From contig JAWWNJ010000179.1 of NCBI GenBank assembly GCA_037176885.1, positions 310,001 through 374,000 on the forward strand: DNA of 64,000 nucleotides, written 5' to 3'. Source of the stretch: Favolaschia claudopus. Lineage: Eukaryota; Basidiomycota; Agaricomycetes; Agaricales; Mycenaceae. The notes under the pieces were generated by a model. The model saw only the letters and a program-made list of their open reading frames with translations. It was not told the DNA's origin and searched no databases. Shown here piece by piece: positions 46,766-56,982 of the stretch (positions are counted from its first letter, which is position 1; each line of letters begins with the position of its first letter). The translations under genes and the position numbers were made by a program.

Positions 46766-47678
46766 ATGACGGCGAGCACACCAGAATATCTGAACACTCT
46801 CCTGGCTCAGTACAGCACGCAGGACCCTCCAGACAATCGTCCTTTCGTTACTTTAACTTTTGCTCAATCCCTCGATGGCAAAATCGCGGGTAAGGCAGGT
46901 AAACAGCTCGCACTCAGTGGCCATGAGAGTCTCGTCATGACCCATTGGTTGGTCTTCCGAATCCATGTGGTTTGTAAGATTTCACGATTCATAGGCTGCG
47001 TACCCTCCACGACGCCATTCTGATTGGAAGTGGGACAGCTCTCAATGACAATCCTCAGTTGAATAGTCTGTGGTTAATTCAATGTGCCCCATCGATGTTC
47101 ACGCGTCTCAGCGCGCCACCTTCCTCCCCCTTCGCCTGGATCTCCTCCACACCGAGCTCCTCGTCCTGTTGTTCTTGACAACCGCCTCCGCCTGTCTCTG
47201 ACGTGCAAGTTGTTGAAGAACTATACTAATGGGACCGGATCTCAGCCTTGGGTCGTCTCTTGCACACCAAGTGATCAGGACGAGGAATGGCATGCTCGAA
47301 GAATTGCATTGGAAAGCGCTGGGGCGAAAATCTTGCTTGTACCCACCTCTACGACTAGTCCGCCTCTGTCCGCTATGCTTGCACTGCTACGCGCCGAAGG
47401 CATCCGCGCCCTCATGGTCGAAGGCGGCGCCCAAATCATCACCTCGTTCTTCCGTGCTTGCGATACCTCTGTGGACAGGATTCTCATCACCACTGCGCCT
47501 CTGATCGTAGGCGCACTCGGTGTCGGATATGACGTTCCCAACGTCAGTTTCTGCTTTCCTCTGTGCTTCTTTCGTTGACATCTTACTGGAGAATAATATG
47601 TCCACGAGCTTTTACGCGGTGGAAACGCGCATGGAAGGTCGAGATAGTGTGGTCGCGCTTGCTCCCCGATTATCGTAG
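46766..47678 (+). CDS. RIB7: Riboflavin biosynthesis reductase (2,5-diamino-6-ribosylamino-pyrimidinone 5'-phosphate reductase)
   Basis: Four exons, 46766-46947, 46995-47065, 47112-47542 and 47592-47678, give 256 aa with every join in frame. Family segments are RPFVTLTFAQSLDGKIAG, HDAILIGSGTALNDNPQLN joined to TRHLPPPSPG, PRPVVLDNRLRLSLTCKLL, GIRALMVEGGAQIITSFF and VDRILITTAPLIVGALGVGY, ending METRMEGRDSVVALAPRLS-like sequence after the last intron. It is the dihydrofolate-reductase-fold RibD C-type domain, here stand-alone as in fungi. It reduces the ribosylamino-pyrimidine intermediate with NADPH in riboflavin synthesis. Confidence 0.9.
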
Positions 47679-47847
47679 TTCGAGTGCTGCAATCATGAGC
47701 GATGTCGCTACGAGGGGCGGATGATACGTTGGGCGTTGACTTGTGAAGGGCTTTCTGCTTGCTTGCTTTGCCGTTGTGCTCTCTATGAATCACAATCCCT
47801 AAACTTGTTTGACTGTCCTGCGCCGGTCTCGCCAGCATACTCAAGTA
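47679..47847. other. RIB7 3' flank before the duplicated block
   Basis: No gene seen. The left copy of the duplicated block starts at 47848. Confidence 0.4.
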
Positions 47848-49776
47848 GGCGGTCAAAGCGATAAATCTGTGATGGACTGTTGCTTCCGTTTCTGTGCTTC
47901 TGAAATGAAAATACGAGGACGACATTCAACGCCTCCTTTGGCTTCAAGGGGACTCGAACGTAGCTGAGGCTCACTCGATCGACTTTTGGTTTGTTTTGCC
48001 CTGCACCCCTCTCGTCATTATCCAACTTGAACTCGAACCATCATGATCCTCCCAAGCATTCTCAAGTCTTTTCCCTACCGTTTCCCCTCCTCCTCAATTC
48101 TCAAATCTGCTGTCTCTGTCGTTGGACTCGCCATCTCCATCATCGCTCCTTTCGTCAAAGAAGGCGGTAACAGTCCACCGGCGTGGATCCCAACCCCCAC
48201 AAGCTCGCACCCAACCCGCACAGTTCCTATCATCGTGCAGGGCTCGCCAAGTGTTCTCTTCCACCTCGCTTTGCTCTCCGGCTGCCTGGCAATCACTCTC
48301 GCTGCAGCTGGGACCCTCTGGGCGCGCAACTGCCCCTGCGGCCGCTTGTCGAGGCTCCCTCCGCCTGGTCCGCCCGCGCCGCCTCCACCTCCACCACCAC
48401 CTCCCGCACCCAACGGCGCCGGCAACAACGCCAACGCTAACAATAACGACGCACCCATTGGCGACGATGGCGACGGCGGCGACTACGATGATAATTCATT
48501 TCAAGCAGGCGACGTCGATGACGCACAGCAAGACGACGGTCTCGCTGTTGCAGCTGCCCCGGCACCGGAGGATCCACCCCCGCCCCCTGGCGGCGTCGAT
48601 GAGGATGATTATTTTCACTGCGAGAAAGCACGTCGGGCTGACTTTGGGTGGCTGGCGTTCCTATTGGGCTTCCTGGCGGTACAATTCAGTCGCAGAAAGC
48701 GCGATGTCGAAATTACAGACCTCATGGATGCAGAGGTCGCCACATCACCTGTCCCTCGCTGCCGCTCCAGTGCTGCTCACATTCGTCCGGCTGTCCCTAC
48801 GCCGTCACTCCCCATGCCAAGTGTCCCGCTACCTGCCCCTCTGCTTCCACAGCCAACAGCGAAGTCGATGACAATCCCAGGTCTTCTTTGGAACGAGAAA
48901 GGCATCTGCCAGGCTGCCGTCCGAACAGCTGTACTCCGTCCTACGCCGCCCACGTCCCTCGATATATACCACGTCCATTCTGCGATGGAGTTAGACCGAA
49001 CCTCAACCGTCGCTCAAATCATTGAAGAGACTCTCATCGCATCCATGGCGGTCGCGGTCTACTCGCCTACACCGGTACACCACCAACTTGCGTTCTTGGA
49101 CAGGAAGACGTTTATGTGGCTCGCTTTATTACCATGGCTCGTCTTTGCTGGGGCGATCGTACTGTTGATCAAGAGCAGTGTTCCGAGGACGAACGAGGAC
49201 GCAGAGGAGGTCTCGATGGGTTCCAACCTGTTCATCCAGCCTCTTCCGCCACCGCTTTCACTACCCTTGCTGCTATCAGACACTGCCGCGCAACAGGCTA
49301 GCACCAAGGCCCTGTCGTTTTTGGCGCAAAGGACGGCGTTTCGTATGGCGCAAGAGCATCGAGAGACGGATAGGGAGGAGATGGAGGAGATGGAGTGGAG
49401 GATGAGGGTGCGCACCGCGCAGCAGGAGATTTGGAGGAAGCTATACGAGTTGAGGTTGGGTTGAAGACGAGAAAATCAAAAACGAAAGTGGGAAGACGAA
49501 GAATCAGTTCAGGGTTTTGGGGGTTCGGAGGGAGAAGAAGTTGACGAAAGGCAGGGAGCAGAGAGGTTTTCCCCGCTTCTCTTTCCTCTCCCAGTGTTAT
49601 ACCCGCGCGGACATTCTGTGTGCCGACGCATCGATACCCTTCCTTTTTCTCATTGTCAAGGACCTATACCCCCGATACCGTTCATTTTTCTCTCTCTTTT
49701 GTCGTGGACCATATTACATATACCCTTTGTTCCTCTCCCCTTGCTAGGTAGACGTACTCAATAGCATGAATACCCC
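47848..49776 (+). repeat. Left copy of a ~1.9-kb dispersed direct duplication
   Basis: From GGCGGTCAAAGCGATAAAT at 47848 to ATACCCC near 49776 this block matches 60022-61960 in the same orientation, covering the promoter, the whole gene at 48043 and its 3' flank. By eye the coding part is highly similar, with small indels. Confidence 0.85.
48043..49464 (+). CDS. Unknown four-helix membrane protein with Pro-rich and acidic linker (copy 1)
   Basis: Intron-less, 473 aa, starting MILPSILKSFPYRFP. Hydrophobic segments lie at about residues 22-38, 72-93, 201-215 and 357-376. The first linker has PIIVQ; the second carries a pure proline run (residues 107-121), then Asn/Asp/Gly-rich and acidic sequence (NNANANNNDAPIGDDGDG) and again Pro. 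CPCG near residue 97 is the only close Cys pair. The C-terminal ~80 residues are charged and helical with Glu/Arg pairs. I do not recognise the family. A closely related copy sits at 60216. Absence of introns is unusual for this window and may reflect a young or retro-copied gene, but neither is proven. Confidence 0.75.
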   Translation: MILPSILKSFPYRFPSSSILKSAVSVVGLAISIIAPFVKEGGNSPPAWIPTPTSSHPTRTVPIIVQGSPSVLFHLALLSGCLAITLAAAGTLWARNCPCGRLSRLPPPGPPAPPPPPPPPPAPNGAGNNANANNNDAPIGDDGDGGDYDDNSFQAGDVDDAQQDDGLAVAAAPAPEDPPPPPGGVDEDDYFHCEKARRADFGWLAFLLGFLAVQFSRRKRDVEITDLMDAEVATSPVPRCRSSAAHIRPAVPTPSLPMPSVPLPAPLLPQPTAKSMTIPGLLWNEKGICQAAVRTAVLRPTPPTSLDIYHVHSAMELDRTSTVAQIIEETLIASMAVAVYSPTPVHHQLAFLDRKTFMWLALLPWLVFAGAIVLLIKSSVPRTNEDAEEVSMGSNLFIQPLPPPLSLPLLLSDTAAQQASTKALSFLAQRTAFRMAQEHRETDREEMEEMEWRMRVRTAQQEIWRKLYELRLG

Positions 49777-50017
49777 GTTATCTTTCTGAACTCATCATGG
49801 GCTCAAGTTTGGTCTTGAAAGTTGAAACACCAAGCGTCCACTCCAACGTCATTCGAGACTCAAAACTACAATCACGAAGACGAAAGCCACACAAAATCAA
49901 AGAAGCCTGAACGCATCTATTATACGTATGGTAAATACAAGCTGTGGAAGCTGATTTTATTTGCGAGGTATCATCACTGTTGAGAGCGACTAGTAATACA
50001 ATCCGGAGTTGGTGTGT
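49777..50017. other. Short gap between the duplicated block and adenosine kinase
   Basis: No gene seen. It holds the 3' end region of adenosine kinase. Confidence 0.4.
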
Positions 50018-51339
50018 CTAGATGATGGAAACCTTGGGCCACTTGTATTGGGGACCAACCTGAGGACATCGTCAGTACGCGCCAAGAGATACATCACGAT
50101 GTCGAGAAACAAACCTGTTGAACACACATCGATCCCATCTTGTGTCCCGCCTCAACGCACTCATCGACGCTCTTGCCAGCAACCCAAGCGCCGAGGAATC
50201 CGCCCGCAAACGCATCGCCCGCCCCGTTGGTGTCGACGATCTCCTCCTCTTTCAGAGGATGCACGGCGTACACCTTGGGGCTTTCCGGCTTGTCTGAGGT
50301 GACAACGACAGTTGACTCAGGGCCCTGTGTGATCACGACCGTGCGCGGACGCGACGCGTTGGACTTTGGTAGCATTGCGATGGCCTTGGCGACGGCGGAT
50401 ATGTTTTTCGGCTCGGGGAGTCCGTTGGCGTTGGCCCATGCCTCGGCTTCGGCCTCGTTTCCGATGATGATGTCGCAGTAAGGGATGATCTGCTGCAGCT
50501 GGGAGCCGAAGAATTGGGGGATGAAGGGGGCGGAGAAGTTGATTGCGAAGACCTGCGGGAGGAGGAATCAAAATGAAATCGGTTTCGAGTTGGAAAGATT
50601 GTGGACAAACCTTCGATGCAGCGGAGGCCTTCTGGCTGAGGTAGACAACGCTCTCTGTTCCGTGGGTCAGGAAATAACCCTCAACGTAGAAGACCTTTGC
50701 GTTTTCAACTAGAGGTGCAACTTCCGCAGACTCGAGATGGGATTTGTCCCATTTCTCGGCAGCACGCAGGGTGGTAACGAGCGAACTAGTGAGCCAACGA
50801 TGAGGACCGATATCTGATTAGAATGCAGTGGACTGACCGGTGGTGGCCAGTGATGACCACTGCACAAGCGCCAGTCTTTTCACCCTTCTTGGCCAAGTAG
50901 ACCTCACGCAGACCCTCGCGCTTGTTGGCAGCTTTGAGTTGCTCGGCAAGGTCATCGTCGCCTACACAACCGGTGTACACAACGGAGTCGGGAGGCAGAA
51001 CGTACTGTTAAGGCAGAAAAACTTCAGCTGCTAGATCAAAGTATCGTATCGATTGTAAGAAGTAACCACTCACCGCAGCTCCGCGAGCAGCATTTTGGGA
51101 AGCACCTCCGGCGACGTAGGTGACCTGGTGCTCCTTGACCAGCTCGGCGTATCTATTGGCAAATCGTATTTAATTTTTTGCGATTGCTGGTTGTAGAGCA
51201 CAACGCACATCGGTTCGTGCTTTTCCTCTGCGAGGATGGCGTCGTTTGCCTTCAAGTCGTACTTTTGCAGGAGGGCTTCACCCTTTGTGACCTGCATGTC
51301 GAGCAGGGGGTTGCCGATGCAGAATAAATCGTAAGGCAT
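50018..51339 (-). CDS. ADO1: Adenosine kinase
   Basis: Starts MPYDLFCIGNPLLDMQV at 51339; several short introns. Adenosine-kinase segments are LQKYDLKANDAILAEEKHEP, VTYVAGGASQNAARGAAYVL, VYTGCVGDDDLAEQLKAANK, TGACAVVITGHHRS, FAINFSAPFIPQFF, DIIIGNEAEAEAWA and the PfkB signature DTNGAGDAFAGGFLGAWVAG with the catalytic Asp. The end is VGPQYKWPKVSII. It phosphorylates adenosine to AMP, recycling the adenosine made from S-adenosylhomocysteine. Its start lies 118 nt from the divergent ankyrin gene. Confidence 0.93.
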
Positions 51340-51457
51340 GGTGGTGGTGGGTGAAGGAGAAAAAAGTGGGGACAGCTACTGTTGCAATCAGTTTCCAGAT
51401 ATAGCAATGCAGATCACGTCAGCGCGGTGACAGCACCTCTTGTCAGTGACGGCGAGC

Positions 51458-52687
51458 ATGCTCCTCGAGTTGCCTGTTGAACTCGTCCTCCACATCGCCT
51501 CATTCCTTCACAGGTCTACAGTCCTCGACCCACACAGATATCTGAGGAATCACTACTATCGTGGTCCACCAAAGCCAGAGATTCTGCCAGATCTTCCCTC
51601 CATCAACGCTTTCCTGCAGACCAATATCGCGCTCTATCGTCTGCTAGATCATTTCTTGTACAACCTCTGTACGACTATCGAACCAATCGGTCGTCTCGCG
51701 CTTCTGTACTCAGTACAAAATTCACGACCAGATCTCCTCGACCGGTTCATCGATGCAGGAGTCAGCCTTGATTCCGTGTACAACTACAAGAACGAGGCAT
51801 GCAACATCCTCCATATTGCAGCAGCGGAGGGCTGTCGTGCCATGGTCGTGAAGTTATTGGGGCTGTACGCCGAAGACGCTTCGGCGCGTGCATACGCGGC
51901 GGTGGGGCGTCTGCACAAGCTCACGCCCTTGGGCTTTGCAGCACGTTTCCAACATATGGATATCGTCCGCATCCTAGCCCGCATTCCCCCGCCTCTAACA
52001 AGTCTCATGCCATCAGTAATAGAGCGGAGGCAATACCTCGGCCGCGCTCTCATCCAAGCTCTCAAGGCAGGGAACGGCGAGATATCCGAATATCTCATCT
52101 CAGAAGGCGCAGACGTCAATTTCCAAGAACGATGGATGGGTCCCCCGCTTTACTGTGCTGCGGAGAACGGCAACCTCGCACTAATCAACCTCCTCCTTTC
52201 CCGCGGGGCGAATCCCAACGGCGAGGAGAACTGCGTCCCCCTCTTCCACGCCGCCTTCCACCGCAAATTCGACGTCATGGAGGCTCTCCTCGCCGGAGGA
52301 GCCGACATGCACGTCCGCACCACCACCCTCCTCCATCTCTGCACCAACGTCGAGGTTCTGCGCTTCTTCCTCGAGCGCGGCATCGACCCAAACATGGCCG
52401 ATGAAGCGGGGCGCACTTTCCTGCACTACGTGTGCTGCAACGAAACGGCCTGGGCTGCGAAAGCGTCTGTGGATCTGCTGCTCGAGTATGGTGCGGGGCC
52501 TATTGAGAAGGCGGACCGAGCTGGGAAGACCGCCGTGGACATGGCGATGAGCAGGGGACGCACTTATCAGGATATCGTGGATTTCTTCGAGCCTCGGATT
52601 CGAGATTTTCGGTTGCTCTCCAGGATCGCGGCTTGGAGAAAGACCTTCCAACCTAGAGGTTTCATTGTGGAAGCTCTGGGTCGATGA
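51458..52687 (+). CDS. Ankyrin-repeat protein with N-terminal F-box-like motif
   Basis: Single exon, 409 aa, from the ATG at 51458. The N-terminus MLLELPVELVLHIASFLH is F-box-like. Ankyrin repeats follow: ILHIAAAEGCRAMVVKLLGL, TPLGFAARFQHMDIVRILA, ALIQALKAGNGEISEYLISE with GADVN, PLYCAAENGNLALINLLLS with RGANPN, PLFHAAFHRKFDVMEALLAG with GADMH, and TFLHYVCC followed by VDLLLEYGAGP. About seven to eight repeats in all. F-box plus ankyrin proteins can act as substrate receptors of ubiquitin ligases. The single-exon structure is unusual here. Confidence 0.87.
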   Translation: MLLELPVELVLHIASFLHRSTVLDPHRYLRNHYYRGPPKPEILPDLPSINAFLQTNIALYRLLDHFLYNLCTTIEPIGRLALLYSVQNSRPDLLDRFIDAGVSLDSVYNYKNEACNILHIAAAEGCRAMVVKLLGLYAEDASARAYAAVGRLHKLTPLGFAARFQHMDIVRILARIPPPLTSLMPSVIERRQYLGRALIQALKAGNGEISEYLISEGADVNFQERWMGPPLYCAAENGNLALINLLLSRGANPNGEENCVPLFHAAFHRKFDVMEALLAGGADMHVRTTTLLHLCTNVEVLRFFLERGIDPNMADEAGRTFLHYVCCNETAWAAKASVDLLLEYGAGPIEKADRAGKTAVDMAMSRGRTYQDIVDFFEPRIRDFRLLSRIAAWRKTFQPRGFIVEALGR

Positions 52688-52948
52688 GGGCAGCAATGCC
52701 AGAGTTTTGGTTTGGTTGATTTTAGGGAACGGACATTGCGGATTATATACCACGGAACAGTTCATGTATGTACAACCACACAATCCTCCTGCCTTGGTAG
52801 CAGCGAGTGTATCGATATTTAACTAGTTGTATGCGGATCCATTGTATTTATACCAAAGCATCTCGTTGACATAACAAGCAAAATCCAAACGAATTTACGC
52901 AAATCTGAAATCAGTCATATACTACCCCATCGTCCCGCATAACTCTGA

Positions 52949-55174
52949 TTACCCTACTCTACCTGAAGCCCTGTTAACAACAAACACTTCAGTCGTCAAC
53001 TCATGCAGCCAGCGAAAAGAGACTACCTTAATCAAATGCCGTGTTTGTATGAAATGCCACATCTTCTTGATATCGGGGATGATAAAGAGCGGAGAAATGA
53101 CCACGATCATAGGCAGGGAGATGGCCCAGTATCTTGAAAAACAAGCTCGATGAGTGGACATAAGATTCAAGGCGAAGGATGCAACTCACAGAGTATCGCT
53201 GGTAGTGATCCATTTTTCCAATTCGAAGTTCATTCCCTGAGGTGTGAATTCGAAGATGAGCGAAAATTCAATATTCTGGGAGAGTCAGAGAACGCACGAA
53301 GTATCCGGACACGAAAGTCAGGGGGAGGCAGATAATTGTGATCATTGTTAGCATACGCCTGGTATCGAGGTGAGAACAGGGAACTCTAAAGGAACAAGGG
53401 CTGAGCATACATGGTATCATTCATCGAATAAGAGGCCATCTGTAGACGCATCAATAAAAACCAATAAGTTTCGACCGAGAGAGGAAGAGATCACATTGAA
53501 GCTGTAGTCTGTGAGACTATCGCCAATACCCGCTATCATGTCCAAAGTGCTGAGAATGTACTCGGTGTGGTCGTAAACCTCCGCCTTGATAGATCGTAAA
53601 TTCGTCACCAGTAGCGATAACTTGCAAACACATACCAGATAGATCTTGCTCTTATGGCTCATGAAACCAATAATGGGTTTCCCCTTCATCTCCGGATCCG
53701 ATTCGTCGATGAGCGCAGCACAGCGGTCCGTGTCATATCGCCGCAAGCCATAGGCCAGAGTTTTGATGGGCTCCAGTGTCCGCCTCAGGAGAACGAGATC
53801 CCCAGAAACGATGTGCAGCTTGCGTACGGTCGAGGGTTTCGGTCTGAGCAGGATTTGGCCTTCGATTCGGGAGATCTGGTCGTGGTAGGCGTCGATTACG
53901 TTGACTGCCTTGTCGACGACTTGGTAGGTAGGGGCGAGTCAGATTTTGAGGGGAAAGGAAGAAAGAAGAAGTTGGGGTAAACGTACCGAGAGATATGAAA
54001 CTTTGGACGAGCATGCTAGGGTCTGCAGAGCTGCGCAGGATTGTGTCGGATCTGCGCAAACGGTCGGAGATGGGGAGGAGGAGGTCGTGTGGTGCGTGTT
54101 GCGTTATTGTGATGACCGTGCCTTGGGTGGTGGTGAGTTGGTGAATGGAGGAGAATGATAAATGCTACCATCGCGAAAGAGAAAGATGAACAGGGGGGAG
54201 ATTGAGGTGCGCAAGGTTCCCTGTATACGGTATTAATAAGCGCGTTGCGAAAAGCAAAGAAAGCCAGACACCTGTTTCAATGCGTCGAGCTTCGCTTGTT
54301 CAATCTCGCGTTGCCGCAGAGCCTGACGAAAATAAGCATGGCTTCAGAGTAAATTTTTGTATAAATTACCTCTTTCGAGGTGGGGGCAGAAGGATCCATC
54401 CCCTCTGCTTCAGGCACGTAAGTCGGACTCCCGTCTTCCACGACTTCGTGGACCAAAACGCGAAGGAAGAGATGGTGCAAGAAATACTCGGCTTTGGATA
54501 GGTTATCCGGCCGATTGTGCAATACGTCTTCCAACGCCAGGGGATGTAGTTCTAGACATGAAGAACGTTAACATATATAGCACGGATCCGAAATAGACCT
54601 TGCCGTGAATATATGATAGGGCCTTCAACACATCCCAACTGACGCCGGTGCAATGTATCCACCTAACTTTAACCCATGGCTGGCGCTTACTCTTCGAGGA
54701 GCTGCTACACCAGTTGACGAACTCTGCATTCCGCATGCGCTGGGTAACAGCAGAGACGGCGGAGTAGTCCACTATCTCAATGACACAGTCCTAATAAATA
54801 CAAGAATGGTTTAAAACAGCACAGAGGATTGCATTTGCGGGGGAGTATATTACCTTGTGGACACCGCGATATTGAGCTGCCATTGTAGCCCTGCGGGGAT
54901 CTATTCCCGGCTCTGCGCCCGCGCCGATGGCAGAGAGGACTGTTGTGCTTCGTTTCATGGCGATGACCTTGTTGACGGTCGAGCGGAATTTGTCGATTGG
55001 CTTTTTCTGGGGCGCCGCATGATGCGCATGATGGACGTGGAGAGAGCGCTTGCCGGGGGATTTGAGAGACGCTGAAGAGAGTAGCGCCGCGTTGGTGCCG
55101 TAGATGGGAGACTTTGGGACGACGCCGTCTTGGTCGGCTTCGTGGGACGCTGAGGAGGAGCCTTCGCTCGACAT
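52949..55174 (-). CDS. CorA-type magnesium transporter
   Basis: Starts MSSEGSSSASHEADQD at 55174; about eight exons. After a disordered, His- and Lys-rich N-terminus come VRWIHCTGVSWDVLKALSYI, HPLALEDVLHNRPDNLSKAE, FLHHLFLRVLVHEVV, LLRRTLEPIKTLAYGLRRY, VYDHTEYILSTLDMIAGIGD and DYSFNMASYSMNDTMRMLTM. The pore motif sits at an intron: SGYF joins GMNFELEKW, giving the GMN signature, followed by the second membrane helix (YWAISLPMIVVISPLFII). The family forms pentameric channels that take up Mg2+ and sometimes Co2+; fungal members (Alr/Mnr type) act at the plasma membrane or vacuole. The N-terminal His-rich patch may bind metal. Confidence 0.88.
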
Positions 55175-56725
55175 TTTGGTGGGCGGGGTATAGACTCAGA
55201 GAGCAGGTAGCCAGAAACAAAGACTAGGGAAAAAGAGAGTGGGTTGGTGGTGGACGAGGAGGCGCCAGGAGGAAAGCGGTGGGAGAATGATGCGGCGCTG
55301 TGTCCAAATTTAGATTGCAATCAAACTTGCTCTCTCCCTTCACCTTGCCGTTCACCAATTCTCTCAATGTCCTTCGCTCTGCCTTCAATCTCGCCTCAAA
55401 TTCAATATTCTACTGTGTACCCGCACACCGCTGGAGCTGAGCGCCAGTACCGGCTGTCGTCTTGGTCGTCCGACTGCAAGCGTGTCACCTCAACTCATAC
55501 CGAACCATGGAACAGTCACCGCCAGTCTATACCAGACTATTTAGCGAGACGTGCATCCCTTTGCCTGATACTTGCCTGGCTCTTGTTTGTGCTGTTCCGT
55601 TGAAAACATGTCAAATTGCAACGGCCATATATTATTGCATGGCTTTCTCGGAGCTGCGCGACTTACATACTTTGGGCACAATTGTTCAAGCTTCATGCGT
55701 TTGCAGTCATGTTGGGCACATCGTTTCACCATATCTGCTCCTGGTACATTTTGGCTACAAGCCACGATCCTCCTTGCTGTCCTTGGCTCTTGTGCTTCTT
55801 CATCCTACACATTGCAAAACATCTTCATGGGATCCGCCAATCATGAATATCCCTCAGCCCCTCAAACACCCTCGATAACGCTTTCATTCCAGGTAACATG
55901 AATGCTGTGGTTTACCATGAATTTGTGGCCGCATATTGGCCCTGCATTGACTCATTCTTGTCGCTGTCAATCTGAAATGTCTCGGCCAAGAGGATTTGTT
56001 CCTGATCGCTGGGTCTTGCCCTTGTCCGGTCTTGGATGTGCCCATGGCACTGTGATTGGGTCCAACCACACGCTTCACTCCTTCCTCTTGTCTCGGAGGG
56101 AGACCTTCAAGTGAAACAACCTCAGGCACACTCGATCACAGACAAACCAAGTCGTTTGCCACAAGAAGTAATGGAAGGATAGGAAGAGATTTGCGCTCAA
56201 GGCCACTCTATGTTCCTTCGACTCACGCTTCAAACGTCTCTCCTGGATTTACGGTCCAGCCATGGATTCATTTACCATTGACAAGCGCCACATACCTGTC
56301 AATGCGACCACACCTTTTCACCAGAGAACTCAGGACCCTACCCATCACAGCGCAACCTCTGCAACGCGCTGCATCGATTGACGCAGTACTCCCCTGAGTG
56401 TCTTCGGATGTGGACCCATGGAATTATCTTGAGCTTAGCGACGAGCTGCAACGAGCAGCACACTCGGAATCTTCAACGGAAACGCCTACAAAGACTCCAA
56501 CCTCGTGTCATATTAAACGTTCACCATAGTACCGGGGTACTCGGATCGCGATTTGTGTTGGATGGATGGCAGATACAGTCAAGTGTTGTTTGTATAGCAT
56601 TTTCTGAGGAATTTGTATTTTCTTTGCGCGATCGAGCGACGCCTACGCCTGGACCTGCAACCACTGGCAACAACTGCGCGTCATGCAGCTTACACGCTAC
56701 GACGCGGGTATAATTGAGTCCCGCG
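55175..56725. other. Intergenic region; at most a weak small frame
   Basis: No supportable gene over about 1.5 kb. A 78-codon frame from the ATG at 55367 (MSFALPSISPQIQY, ending in a hydrophobic stretch ALILAW-like) could be a small membrane peptide but has no other support. Confidence 0.4.
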
Positions 56726-56982
56726 ATGCCGAATCCATTTTGCCTGTCTTTCAAACGTTCGCTCCACACCTTTTTAGCCGCTTTAATAACTCGCCTGCGC
56801 TTCTTCTCGTCTTCTTCCTCGTCGTCGCTGCCGCCGACGTCCTCAAGAGCGAGAGTTGAATGTGCAGCGTGGCACGTTCATCAGAATTGCTGGTGAGTGG
56901 GCTGGTAGAGCCATTTGGGAATTTTCATGACGCGCCATGACGTCTTTTCTCGCGATTTTCAGCGCGCTTCGACCCAGGCTTG

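Noticed and set aside
48075..48458. Minus-strand frame with long glycine run in the duplicated gene
   Set aside because: It is the mirror of the proline run of the plus-strand gene; the same mirror occurs in the second copy.
55367..55603. 78-codon frame with a hydrophobic end as a small membrane protein
   Set aside because: No promoter, homologue or intron support; kept only as a remark in the intergenic entry.
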